Positions 18,735 to 26,934 are shown, counted from the stretch's first letter. The stretch is DNA of 64,000 nucleotides from Methylobrevis albus (GCF_015904235.1 NZ_JADZLT010000056.1:385049-449048), one strand, 5' to 3'. Notes: generated by a model from the sequence alone, not told the origin. Translations and numbers: made by a program.

Positions 18735-19247
18735 GTGGCCAATTCGCGACGCGACGTGGCCCATTCGACACCCGTCGAATGGGCCGTTCGATCCCTGACG
18801 TTCCTGTCGGCCACCGCACTCGGCGTCCTGCTGGTCGTGACCTTCGCCAGCGTCATCATGCGCTACTTCTTCAACGCGCCGATCCTCGGCTCGAACGAGA
18901 TCATCCAGCTCGCCTCGGTCGTCCTCGTGATGCTGGCGCTGCCTGGTGCAGCCCAGCGGAGCATGCACATCCGGGTCGACGTGTTCGACCGGCTGATCGG
19001 CCCGATCGGGCGGCTCATCGGCGATGTTCTCGCGCGCGTCCTGTCGGTCTACCTGCTCGGCATTCTCGCCTGGCGCGCCTTCGGCAAGCTGCAGGATGCC
19101 GCCGAGTTCGGCGACACGACGAACATGCTGCAGATCCCGCTCTGGCCGTTCTACGGGCTGCTCGTGCTCGGGGCCGTGCTCTACGCCCTCGTGCTGGTCA
19201 TCCAGCTCATCGACCTCATCCGCACGGGGGCTGCCCGCGATGAGTGA
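18735..19247 (+). CDS. TRAP transporter small permease (DctQ)
   Basis: A 170-residue membrane protein with four hydrophobic segments, typical of the small TRAP subunit that links the binding protein to DctM. The GTG start at 18735 is 6 bp after the dctP stop. The conserved segment SNEIIQLASVVLVMLALPGA and the C-terminal LWPFYGLLVLGAVLYALVLV are recognisable. It overlaps dctM by 8 bp. Confidence 0.88.
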   Translation: MANSRRDVAHSTPVEWAVRSLTFLSATALGVLLVVTFASVIMRYFFNAPILGSNEIIQLASVVLVMLALPGAAQRSMHIRVDVFDRLIGPIGRLIGDVLARVLSVYLLGILAWRAFGKLQDAAEFGDTTNMLQIPLWPFYGLLVLGAVLYALVLVIQLIDLIRTGAARDE

Positions 19248-20544
19248 TTTCGGCCTCGGCGTCAGTGGCCTCGCGGCCATGTTCGCGCTGATGATCCTGC
19301 GCATGCCGGTGGGCATGGCGATGCTGGCGGTGGGCTACTTCGGCATCGTCATCATGAACGGCGACCGCTCGGCCAACGCGCTGCTGGTGACGGAAGCGTT
19401 CTCGGCGACGGCGAACTACAGCCTCACCGTGATTCCGCTGTTCATCCTGATGGGCAACATCGCGTCGGCGACCGGGTTCTCGCGGCGGCTCTACGAGGCG
19501 GCCTTCGCCTGGGTCGGCGGCTTGCGCGGCGGGCTCGCCTCGGCGTCGATCGTCGGCTGCGCGGCGTTCTCCGCCGTCAGCGGCTCGTCGGTCGCCACCG
19601 CCGTCACCATCGGCAAGGTCGCCCTGCCGGAGATGAAGCGCTTCGGCTATTCGGACGCGCTCGCCACCGGGTCGATCGCCGCCGGCGGCACCCTCGGCTT
19701 TCTGATCCCGCCGTCGACCGGCTTCGTGCTCTACGCGATCCTCACCGAGGAGAGCATCGGCCAGCTCTTCATGGCCGGCATCTTGCCCGGCCTGCTGCTG
19801 ACGGCCCTCTTCATGATCACCGTGACGCTGGTCACGCTGCGCAACCCGGAAGCCGGACCCCGCGGCGCGGCGGTCTCGTGGCCGGAGCGGATGCGGGCCG
19901 TGCTCAGGGCGGCGCCCCTCCTCGCGATCATCCTGACCTCGATCGGGGGCATCTACTTCGGCGTCTTCACCCCCGTCGAAGCCGCCGGCATCGGGGCGGG
20001 CCTGATCATCCTGATGGCGCTTGTCATGGGCAAGCTGCCCTGGGGGGTGCTCACCGACGCGGTGCTCGACACCGTGCGCACCACGGCGATGCTCTACCTG
20101 ATCATCATCGGCGCCAGCGTGCTCAATCCGTTCCTCGCGCTGACGCAGGTTCCGGCGACGCTGGGCGAGGGCCTGACCTCCCTCGGCCTCGGGCCCTACG
20201 GCGTGCTCCTCGCGATCGTCGTCATCTATCTGTTGCTCGGCATGTTCATGGACGGCCTCGCCATGCTGGTGGTGACGATCCCGATCTTCTTCCCGATCAT
20301 GACCGGGCTCGGCTTCGACCCGATCTGGTTCGGCGTCGTCGCGGTCATCCTGATCGAGATGGGCATGATCACACCGCCGGTCGGCCTCAACGTCTTCGTC
20401 GTGAAGAGCGTGGCGAAGGACGTGCCGATGAGCACGATCTTCAGGGGGGTGCTGCCGTTCTGGTTCGCGATGGCGGCCTGCCTGCTGCTGATCGTGGTCT
20501 TCCCGCAGATCGCGGTGATGATCCCGCAGGCGATGTTCCGCTAG
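19240..20544 (+). CDS. TRAP transporter large permease (DctM)
   Basis: The 434-residue transport subunit with about twelve hydrophobic segments, which couples uptake to the Na+ or H+ gradient. Family hallmarks are SIVGCAAFSAVSGSSVATAV near residue 100 and GMITPPVGLNVFVVKSVAKD near 375. Translation probably starts at the ATG inside the end of dctQ (19240), not at upstream in-frame codons that would be buried in dctQ. Together with dctP and dctQ it makes a complete uptake system. Confidence 0.93.
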   Translation: MSDFGLGVSGLAAMFALMILRMPVGMAMLAVGYFGIVIMNGDRSANALLVTEAFSATANYSLTVIPLFILMGNIASATGFSRRLYEAAFAWVGGLRGGLASASIVGCAAFSAVSGSSVATAVTIGKVALPEMKRFGYSDALATGSIAAGGTLGFLIPPSTGFVLYAILTEESIGQLFMAGILPGLLLTALFMITVTLVTLRNPEAGPRGAAVSWPERMRAVLRAAPLLAIILTSIGGIYFGVFTPVEAAGIGAGLIILMALVMGKLPWGVLTDAVLDTVRTTAMLYLIIIGASVLNPFLALTQVPATLGEGLTSLGLGPYGVLLAIVVIYLLLGMFMDGLAMLVVTIPIFFPIMTGLGFDPIWFGVVAVILIEMGMITPPVGLNVFVVKSVAKDVPMSTIFRGVLPFWFAMAACLLLIVVFPQIAVMIPQAMFR

Positions 20545-20566
20545 CCGGCACGTCCCGCCGGCAGCC

Positions 20567-21010
20567 TCAGTCCTCGCCAAGGCCGCCGCCGGCCTCGGCG
20601 ACCTTGGCGGCGAGGGCGATGAACTGCCGGTACTCGTCATCGCCCAGCCCGCGCAGGATCTCGCGCTGCAACTCCTCGACCACGGGCGCGAGCCGGGCGA
20701 GCAGGGCGGCGCCCTCCCCCGTGAGCGTCAGCACCCGCGCGCGCTTGTCGCGCTCGCTGACGCTGCGCGCGACGAGGCCCTTCTGTTCGAGCCGGTCGAC
20801 GACCGCGCCGGTCGTCGCGCGGTCCTTTGCCACCAGCTCGGCGAGACGCGCCTGGTCGACGCCCCGGTTCGCGCTCAGCGCATCGAGCGCGGCGAACTGG
20901 ACCGGCGTCAGGTCGAAACCGGCCTGGCGGACGCGCTGGGTGAAGACGTGGGTCGAGATCTGGTGCAGGCGCCGGATGAGATGGCCCGGCCTTCGCGACA
21001 GCGACATCAT
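20567..21010 (-). CDS. MarR-family regulator beside mobA
   Basis: A 147-residue winged-helix dimer of the MarR family, with the DNA-binding helix-turn-helix in AELVAKDRATTGAVVDRLEQ and the wing in SVSERDKRARVL. It is divergent from the mobA-like gene. In Comamonas testosteroni the 3-hydroxybenzoate hydroxylase gene mobA is repressed by the MarR protein MobR, so the same role is likely here; ligand binding would release it from the two GATA-N8-TATC sites in the intergenic region. The start at 21010 is preferred because GGGAGGG lies just upstream; the frame is open to 21067. Confidence 0.85.
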   Translation of the reverse strand: MMSLSRRPGHLIRRLHQISTHVFTQRVRQAGFDLTPVQFAALDALSANRGVDQARLAELVAKDRATTGAVVDRLEQKGLVARSVSERDKRARVLTLTGEGAALLARLAPVVEELQREILRGLGDDEYRQFIALAAKVAEAGGGLGED

Positions 21011-21077
21011 CGACCCTCCCCGCTTGTCCGCGGCTGCGGCATGGCGGTGCCGCGGTGCCCCCACCATAAGCCAGAAC

Positions 21078-21095
21078 TGATATCTGTACTTATCA
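21078..21095. promoter_or_regulatory. Candidate MarR operator 1 (TGATA-N8-TATCA)
   Basis: A perfect 5-bp inverted repeat separated by 8 bp in the marR-mobA divergent gap. It shares ACTTATCA with the second site 45 bp away, a size and placement typical of MarR-dimer operators. Confidence 0.6.
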
Positions 21096-21122
21096 TTTGA
21101 ATGGGCATCCCGGTCTGCGAAA

Positions 21123-21140
21123 CGATACGTTGACTTATCA
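21123..21140. promoter_or_regulatory. Candidate MarR operator 2 (GATA-N8-TATC)
   Basis: A second inverted repeat with the same arm sequence and 8-bp spacer, 25 bp before the mobA start codon and overlapping the likely mobA promoter. The centre-to-centre distance to site 1 is 45 bp. Confidence 0.6.
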
Positions 21141-21164
21141 ATTCGGTCCTGGGGAGGAATAAGA

Positions 21165-23081
21165 ATGCAGTATCACCTCGACGGCTTTCATCCCGGCGAC
21201 CCCGAGACCGCCGCACCGGCCCCGGGCCGGCCGCTGATCGACAAGGATTTTGCCGAGCCGGTCGACGTGCTGATCGTCGGGTGCGGCCCGGCCGGGCTGA
21301 CGCTGGCGGCGATGCTGTCGGCCTATCCGGAGATCCGCACCCGGATCGTCGAGCGGCGGCCCGGCCCGCTGGTCAAGGGCCAGGCGGATGGCATTTCCTG
21401 CCGGTCGATGGAGATGTTCAACGCCTTCGGCTTCGCCGAAAAGGTGATCCGGCAGGGCTACCAGGTCAACGAGACGACGTTCTGGAAGCCCGACGCGGCG
21501 CGGCCGGAGTTCATCGCCCGCACGGGGCGGATCCAGGACGTCGAGGACGGGCTGTCCGAGATGCCCCACATGATCCTCAACCAGGCCCGCGTGCACGACA
21601 TGTATCTCGAGGTCATGCGCAAGTCGCCGTCGCGCCTCGAGCCCGACTATGCGCTGCAGTTCGTCGATCTCACCATCGATCCGGACGCGCCGGACCATCC
21701 CGTCACGGTGACGCTGGAGCGGCAGGACGCGGGGCACGAGGGCGAGACGCTCACCGTCAAGGCGCGCTACGTGGTGGGCTGCGACGGGGCGCGCAGCGGC
21801 GTTCGCAAGGCGATCGGCCGCGAGCTCGTCGGCGATGCGGCGAACCAGGCCTGGGGCGTCATGGACGTGCTCGCCGTCACGGACTTCCCCGACGTGCGCT
21901 GCAAGACGCTGATCCAGTCGGCCAGCGAGGGCAACATCATCATCATCCCGCGCGAGGGCGGCTATCTCATCCGCCTCTATGTCGAACTCGACAAGCTCGG
22001 CAGCGGCGAGCGGGTCGCGGCGCGCAACATCACCGTCGAGCAATTGATCGCGACCGCGCAGCGGACCTTTCGGCCCTATTCCTTCGACGTCCGCGAGGTG
22101 GCGTGGTGGTCGGTCTATGAGATCGGCCAGCGCCTGACCGACAAGTTCGACGATGTGCCGGACGACGCCGATCCGTTGCGGCTGCCGCATGTCTTCATCT
22201 GTGGCGATGCTTGTCACACGCACAGCCCGAAGGCCGGCCAGGGCATGAACGTCTCGATGGGCGACGCCCTCAATCTCGGCTGGAAGCTGGTGTCGGTGCT
22301 GCAGGGCCGCTGCGCGCCGGAGGTGCTGCACAGCTACTCCGCCGAGCGGCAGGCGGTGGCGCAGGACCTGATCGACTTCGACCGGGAATGGTCGCGCATC
22401 ATGAGCGAGCGGCCAAAGGCGGGCACGGAGACGGACGGAGAAGCGCCGAAGTTCCAGCGCTACTTCATCCAGCACGGCCGCTATACCGCCGGCATGTCGG
22501 TGACCTATCAGCCCTCGGCGCTGACCGGCGCGCCGACTTGGCAATCGCTCGCGCCGGGCTTCGCGATCGGGTCGCGCTTCCATTCCGCGCGGGTGGTGCG
22601 CCTTGCCGACGCCAAGCCGCTGGAACTCGGCCATGTCGTCCGGGCCGATACCCGCTGGCGCCTGTTCGTGTTCTGCCCGGACGAGGATCCGGCGGCGCAA
22701 GACGCCGCCATCGCCAGGCTGGGCCGCTTTCTGGGCGACGCGACCGATTCGCCGCTGCGCCACCACACGCCGGCGCAGGCCGCCCCCGATGCGGTGTTCG
22801 ATATCCGCGCGGTCTTCCAGCAGGGCACGCGCGAACTGTCGCTCGACAAGCTGCCGGCCTTCCTGAAGCCCCGCAAGGGACGGCTGGGCCTGACCGACTA
22901 CGAGAAGATGTTCTGCGCCGACCGCACCGGCGGACGGGACATCTTCGACCTGCGCGGCATCGACCGGGAGAAGGGCTGCATCGTCATCGTGCGACCGGAC
23001 CAGTATGTGGCGCACGTGCTGCCGATCGACGGCTATGAGCCCCTGGCGCGGTTCTTCGGCGGCTTCATGCTGCCGGGTTGA
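21165..23081 (+). CDS. mobA: FAD-dependent aromatic hydroxylase, MobA-like (3-hydroxybenzoate 4-monooxygenase)
   Basis: A 638-residue group A flavoprotein monooxygenase, the same size as C. testosteroni MobA (about 640), which turns 3-hydroxybenzoate into protocatechuate with NADPH and O2. The FAD dinucleotide motif is VLIVGCGPAGLTLA (35-48), the DG motif VVGCDGARSGVRKAIG (about 204-219) and the GD motif HVFICGDACHTHSPKAGQGM (about 344-363). The C-terminal 180 residues form the thioredoxin-like dimer domain of phenol-hydroxylase relatives. SD GGAGGA lies before the ATG. The close relatives phenol 2-monooxygenase and other 3-HBA hydroxylases keep the exact substrate uncertain. Confidence 0.85.
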   Translation: MQYHLDGFHPGDPETAAPAPGRPLIDKDFAEPVDVLIVGCGPAGLTLAAMLSAYPEIRTRIVERRPGPLVKGQADGISCRSMEMFNAFGFAEKVIRQGYQVNETTFWKPDAARPEFIARTGRIQDVEDGLSEMPHMILNQARVHDMYLEVMRKSPSRLEPDYALQFVDLTIDPDAPDHPVTVTLERQDAGHEGETLTVKARYVVGCDGARSGVRKAIGRELVGDAANQAWGVMDVLAVTDFPDVRCKTLIQSASEGNIIIIPREGGYLIRLYVELDKLGSGERVAARNITVEQLIATAQRTFRPYSFDVREVAWWSVYEIGQRLTDKFDDVPDDADPLRLPHVFICGDACHTHSPKAGQGMNVSMGDALNLGWKLVSVLQGRCAPEVLHSYSAERQAVAQDLIDFDREWSRIMSERPKAGTETDGEAPKFQRYFIQHGRYTAGMSVTYQPSALTGAPTWQSLAPGFAIGSRFHSARVVRLADAKPLELGHVVRADTRWRLFVFCPDEDPAAQDAAIARLGRFLGDATDSPLRHHTPAQAAPDAVFDIRAVFQQGTRELSLDKLPAFLKPRKGRLGLTDYEKMFCADRTGGRDIFDLRGIDREKGCIVIVRPDQYVAHVLPIDGYEPLARFFGGFMLPG

Positions 23082-23127
23082 GAGCGGCTGCCGGAGCGCC
23101 TTCGCGATATCCGCCGGCCACCCGACC

Positions 23128-23232
23128 CTAGCGCCGCGGCCGGCGACCGCCGCCGCGGCGCAGGAAGCGGCGGATCTGGCCGCGCATGGTCCGCATGAGG
23201 ATGCGCATCAGCATCGCGATGGCTCGATCCAT
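23128..23232 (-). CDS. Possible 34-residue basic small protein
   Basis: A short open frame with a good ribosome site (GAGAGGAAT, 5 nt before the ATG). The product, starting MDRAIAMLMRILMRTMRGQI, is an amphipathic Met/Arg-rich helix followed by a GGGRRPRR tail. I recall similar short peptides annotated as hypothetical proteins in alphaproteobacteria, but cannot verify homologues here. The rest of the 430-bp gap between mobA and tRNA-Cys shows nothing else I can support. Confidence 0.45.
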   Translation of the reverse strand: MDRAIAMLMRILMRTMRGQIRRFLRRGGGRRPRR

Positions 23233-23511
23233 GGTCAATTCCTCTCGGCCGCGGTTCGGGTGCAGCCCCAGATACCCACAGGCAGAACGGCCTGTCGAGC
23301 GGCGTGTTCCGCGCGCGGGGCCATCGTGCGGGTCGCAGGCGGTGGGCGCGCGCCAGTCCCGCAGCCGGCGCAGCCACGCGCCGACGCGGTCCTGAAGCCC
23401 GTCTCCGGCCGCATGATCGTCCATCTTCCCGCGGGCTTACGGCAATCTTGACGTTGTCCCCGATTGTCCCTTGCACGCCGGGTTGGCGTCATTTAGAGAC
23501 TTCGACCCGAA

Positions 23512-23585
23512 GGCCACGTGGCGGAGTGGTTACGCAGCGGATTGCAAATCCGTGTACGGGGGTTCGATTCCCTCCGTGGCCTCCA
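23512..23585 (+). tRNA. tRNA-Cys (anticodon GCA), CCA encoded
   Basis: Cloverleaf of 71 nt plus encoded CCA. The acceptor stem GGCCACG pairs with CGTGGCC, the anticodon loop is in CGGATTGCAAATCCG with GCA, and the T-loop is GGTTCGATTC. A DUF2842 gene starts 88 bp downstream. I saw no integrase or duplicated tRNA 3' end nearby. Confidence 0.95.
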
Positions 23586-23673
23586 GTTTCCCGTTCCGGG
23601 CACGCCGTCGACCGGCCCCCGAAACGCTCCGGCGCGGCTATCATGCCCGCCGACCAGCCTGCGAGGCGCCCCA

Positions 23674-23889
23674 ATGCCCGGTCGGATGCGTAGCTTCGTC
23701 GGCGCCGTGCTCCTGACGGTGCTCGTCGTGATCTATCCCCTGATCGTGATGGGCTTTGCCGCGATGCCGATGGCGGGGGCGACGAAGACGACGCAACTCG
23801 TGTTCTACGTCGTCGCCGGATTGGCCTGGGTGCTGCCGGCCGGCCTGATCATCAGCTGGATGGCCCGCGGCCGCCGCAAGCAGGCCTGA
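23674..23889 (+). CDS. DUF2842 family small membrane protein
   Basis: A 71-residue protein with two hydrophobic helices (about 8-30 and 40-62) and a basic C-terminus ending GRRKQA. The second helix, FYVVAGLAWVLPAGLIISWM, is characteristic of DUF2842, a family I know only from alphaproteobacteria and of unknown function. Start ATG at 23674; the frame is open back through the tRNA but that part is not coding. Confidence 0.75.
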   Translation: MPGRMRSFVGAVLLTVLVVIYPLIVMGFAAMPMAGATKTTQLVFYVVAGLAWVLPAGLIISWMARGRRKQA

Positions 23890-23945
23890 GCGGCCGCCCG
23901 ACAGCCTGCCCCCTGCCCCCCGTTTGATCGCCGACGCGCCCTGCC

Positions 23946-25982
23946 TCAGGCCGCCAGCCGTGCGGCCACGTCACGCGCGGAGACCAGCGACAGGCTGGTG
24001 ATGCCGCTGCGCAGCAGCGCCGCCGATACCGCCCGCCCCTCCTCCGCCGCGCCGGTGATCAGCACGACGTGGTCGGCGGCGGCGACGAGGCTGAGCCGAC
24101 CGGGGGCGTCGCCGAGCGGGCCGAGGTCGAGCAGCACCAGATCATAGGTCATTTCCAGCGCCTCGAGCACGGTGCGCAGCTGCGCCGAGCCGAACAGCGC
24201 ATCGTCGATCGCCGTCCCGCCGGCCGGGAGCCAGTGCGCGCGGCTGCGCGGATGCCGGGTGATCACGCCGGAAAAACCGACCTTGCCGTCCAGCAGTTCG
24301 CAGAGTCCCGGCTCGGCGCCGCCGGCGCCGTGCACGGTCTCGACCACGATCGCGCGCAACCCTTCGGCGGCGGCCGAGTCGCCGAGCGAGGCGGCGACGA
24401 GGTCGATGCCCGGGCCGCTCGCGACCAGCGACACCACCGCGATGGTCGAGGCGCCGTCGGCGAGCAGCGTCGCGCGGAGCGCGTCGAGCGTCACGGTGCC
24501 GGCCTCGTCGTCGTCCGCCGGATCGACGGAGTCCGGCTCGATGGCGAACGGCGCGGCATGGGGCGGCACCGCGTCGTCGCGTGCGCCGGGCGGGACGTCG
24601 TCGTTGGCGGGCCGGGCGAGATCGTCGCCGCTCAGCGGCGAGACGAGGTCGCTGGCGAAGGGCGGTGCGGGCAGGTCGACGGGCTCGGGCATGGCCGCGT
24701 CGCTCGGGCCGACCCCGGCGGCGAGGCGGCGGCGGTCGCGGCGCGGGCTGAGGGCGCCGATGCCGAAGGCGGTGAGGGCGAGACCGAGGCCACCGAGCGC
24801 GCCGGCGAGCGCGAAGCTGCCGACCGACCAGCCGGCGGGGTCGCGCGGCGCGGTGGCGCGCACCACGATCGGGGCCGGCATCGGCGCTGCGGCGGCCGCG
24901 GCGCGGCGCTGGGTGAGGCGGCGCGTGAGGTCGTCGAGCAGCGCGCGCTGGAATTCGGCGTCCTTGGCGAGCGCCTCAGCCGCACCCGACTGGTCCGCGG
25001 CGGCGATCTCGGCGGCGAGATCCGCGCGAAGCGCCTCCGCCTCGGCGCCGCGCACGGCGGCCTCCTGCGCGGCGATCGCCCGCAGGCGGCGGGATTCGGC
25101 GGCGACGCGCGCCCGGGCGGCCTCGAATTCGGCGACGATCGCCTTCAGGTCCGGATGGGCGGGCAGCAAGGTCGCCGACAGTTCGTCGACCCGGGTGCCG
25201 AGGCTCGCGACGCGGGCCGCCAGCGCGGCGAGTGCGGCCGTTCCGGCATCCGCGCCGTATTCCGGCGCGGCGCCGCGGCCGGTGGAGATCGCGTCGATCG
25301 CCGCGACCCGGGCTGCGGCGTCCGCGGCGGCGGCTTCGGCGTCGGCGAGTTCCTGTTGCAGCCGCTGCTGCGCCGGCCGCGGCGCCGGGGCGGCCTGCGC
25401 GGCCTCGAGGTCGGCGATGCGCGCCTCGACGCGGCCGATCTCGGCGAGCAGCCGGCTCGCCTCCTCGTCGGGGGTCGCCCGGCGGTCGCGGCTCAGCGCG
25501 AGAAATTCTTCGGCGACGGCGTTGGCACCGTCGCGGGCGAGGTCGGGATCCTGCGCCGAGAAGCGCACGGCGAGGCCGCCGTCGACCGGGACGACGCCGA
25601 GCCGGTTCATGAAGGCGGTGAGGACGCGCTCCTCCGGCGAGGTGCGCAGCGGATCGTCGACGAGGCCGACGATGCGGCCGGCGGTGTCGAGCAGCGATCC
25701 ACGGCCGCCGACGAATTCGGGCTGGTCGGCGAGTTCGAGCCGGCCGGCGACGCGGCGGGCGAAATCGCGCGACGTCAGCATGCGGGCGGCGGAGTGAGGC
25801 ACGGCATCGGCGCTCGCCGCGAGCAGCTGCGCCTCCGCGACATAGGTCGCCGGCGTCAGCAGCGCCCAGCCGGCGGCGAGACCCGCGCCGAGCGCGGCCG
25901 CGGCGACGAGGCGCGGCAGCCGGCGGCGAATGCCGGCCGGCATCCCCCCTCGCCGTTCTCCGTCGCTGCCCACTGCCGCCAT
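23946..25982 (-). CDS. Exopolysaccharide chain-length / Wzc-like protein with degenerate kinase domain
   Basis: A 678-residue inner-membrane protein of the polysaccharide co-polymerase type. After a first membrane helix (about 24-45) comes a Wzz-like periplasmic domain with an Ala/Glu-rich coiled coil (roughly 165-370), a second helix (about 393-415), a disordered acidic/Pro-rich linker and a C-terminal CpsD-like domain from about 495. The Walker A P-loop expected in tyrosine autokinases is missing: the position reads SLVASGPGIDLVAAS without the GK[ST]. A Walker A' like LVLLDLGPLG remains, and there is no Tyr cluster at the C-terminus. It is divergent from the export lipoprotein gene. Confidence 0.8.
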   Translation of the reverse strand: MAAVGSDGERRGGMPAGIRRRLPRLVAAAALGAGLAAGWALLTPATYVAEAQLLAASADAVPHSAARMLTSRDFARRVAGRLELADQPEFVGGRGSLLDTAGRIVGLVDDPLRTSPEERVLTAFMNRLGVVPVDGGLAVRFSAQDPDLARDGANAVAEEFLALSRDRRATPDEEASRLLAEIGRVEARIADLEAAQAAPAPRPAQQRLQQELADAEAAAADAAARVAAIDAISTGRGAAPEYGADAGTAALAALAARVASLGTRVDELSATLLPAHPDLKAIVAEFEAARARVAAESRRLRAIAAQEAAVRGAEAEALRADLAAEIAAADQSGAAEALAKDAEFQRALLDDLTRRLTQRRAAAAAAPMPAPIVVRATAPRDPAGWSVGSFALAGALGGLGLALTAFGIGALSPRRDRRRLAAGVGPSDAAMPEPVDLPAPPFASDLVSPLSGDDLARPANDDVPPGARDDAVPPHAAPFAIEPDSVDPADDDEAGTVTLDALRATLLADGASTIAVVSLVASGPGIDLVAASLGDSAAAEGLRAIVVETVHGAGGAEPGLCELLDGKVGFSGVITRHPRSRAHWLPAGGTAIDDALFGSAQLRTVLEALEMTYDLVLLDLGPLGDAPGRLSLVAAADHVVLITGAAEEGRAVSAALLRSGITSLSLVSARDVAARLAA

Positions 25983-26158
25983 GCCCCGGCGCCTCCGGTT
26001 TCCGAACCACGAGGCATTGTCGGACGATATGGTAACCGCAAAGTAAATGTTGCTCGCGGAATTGCGTCATATATTAACGGATGTAAATATTCGTTTGCAT
26101 TTTATTAACCATGCTCGCCTAGACTTTTTACCATCAGCCTCATCCTCGGGGATACGGA
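25983..26158. promoter_or_regulatory. AT-rich divergent promoter of the polysaccharide pair
   Basis: The gap is markedly AT-rich compared with its surroundings. TTAACCAT at 26105-26112, preceded after a 7-bp spacer by TTTG (26094-26097), is an imperfect match to the CtrA site TTAA-N7-TTAACCAT. Another TTAAC lies near 26073. Only a tentative CtrA link can be drawn. Confidence 0.3.
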
Positions 26159-26716
26159 ATGCCGGGTCGCATCGTCTGCCTCCTTCTCGCGCTCGTCCTG
26201 TCCGCCTGCATGGCGACGGGGTCGGTGAAGCGCGTGCCGCAGGCCGACCTCGCCGCGGAGCCCTACCGGCTCGACAGCGGCGACCGGCTGCGCGTCGTCG
26301 TGTTCGGCCAGGCCGACCTCAGCAACAGCTTCGCCGTCGACCAGGGCGGGCACATCGCCATGCCGCTGGTCGGCACCATCCCGGCGCGCGGCGCGACCAC
26401 GCAGGAGCTCGCCGGCCGCATCGCCACCGCGCTGCGCGGCGGCTTCCTGCGCGATCCGGACGTCTCGGTCGAGATCGAGCAGTACCGGCCGTTCTTCATC
26501 ATGGGCGAGGTGCGCGCGCCCGGGCAGTATGTCTACGTGGCGGGCATGACGGCGCAGACCGCCGTCGCCATCGCCGGCGGCTTCACGCCGCGCGCCTCGG
26601 AGGGCGACGCCGAGATCACCCGCGCCATCGACGGCGAGGTGATGCGCGGCCGCGTCGCCCTCACCGCCCCGATCCGGCCGGGCGACACGATCCGGATTCG
26701 GCAGCGGCTGTTCTGA
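26159..26716 (+). CDS. Polysaccharide export lipoprotein, Wza/ExoF type
   Basis: A 185-residue periplasmic/outer-membrane lipoprotein of the polysaccharide biosynthesis/export family. The signal peptide ends in a lipobox LSAC with lipidated Cys17. The Poly_export domain begins at YRLDSGDRLRVVVFGQADLS (about 36-55) and one SLBB-like domain follows (FFIMGEVRAPGQYVYVAGM). It is short, about half of E. coli Wza, which is common for alphaproteobacterial members lacking the C-terminal helix. No glycosyltransferase, Wzx or Wzy gene is near, so the polysaccharide itself must be made elsewhere. Confidence 0.85.
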   Translation: MPGRIVCLLLALVLSACMATGSVKRVPQADLAAEPYRLDSGDRLRVVVFGQADLSNSFAVDQGGHIAMPLVGTIPARGATTQELAGRIATALRGGFLRDPDVSVEIEQYRPFFIMGEVRAPGQYVYVAGMTAQTAVAIAGGFTPRASEGDAEITRAIDGEVMRGRVALTAPIRPGDTIRIRQRLF

Positions 26717-26740
26717 GCGAAGGGCTGGGTGAGGCATCGT

Positions 26741-26934
26741 CCCTCCCCCTTGTGGGGCTGCGTAGCAGGCGGAGGAGACACGCGGCTCCGTAGCTGGGGT
26801 GGCCCGGCGCAGCCGGGTCGGGAGGGGTCACGGCTTCTCCGTACATTCCGAACCCGGCCAGTACAGGAGGCGGCGCCGCACCCCTCCCGACCCCGCCTGC
26901 CGGCGGGGCCACCCTCCCCATAAGGGGGAGGGAT
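26741..26934. repeat. Long inverted-repeat hairpin element, copy 1
   Basis: The element begins CCCTCCCCCTTGTGGGG and ends with its near complement. It carries inner palindromes (GGCCCGGCGCAGCCGGGTC and ACCCCGCCTGCCGGCGGGG types). It differs from copy 2 mainly by about 40 extra bp near its left end. On the transcript it would fold into a long hairpin. The 26717-27200 gap otherwise holds no gene. Confidence 0.8.
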
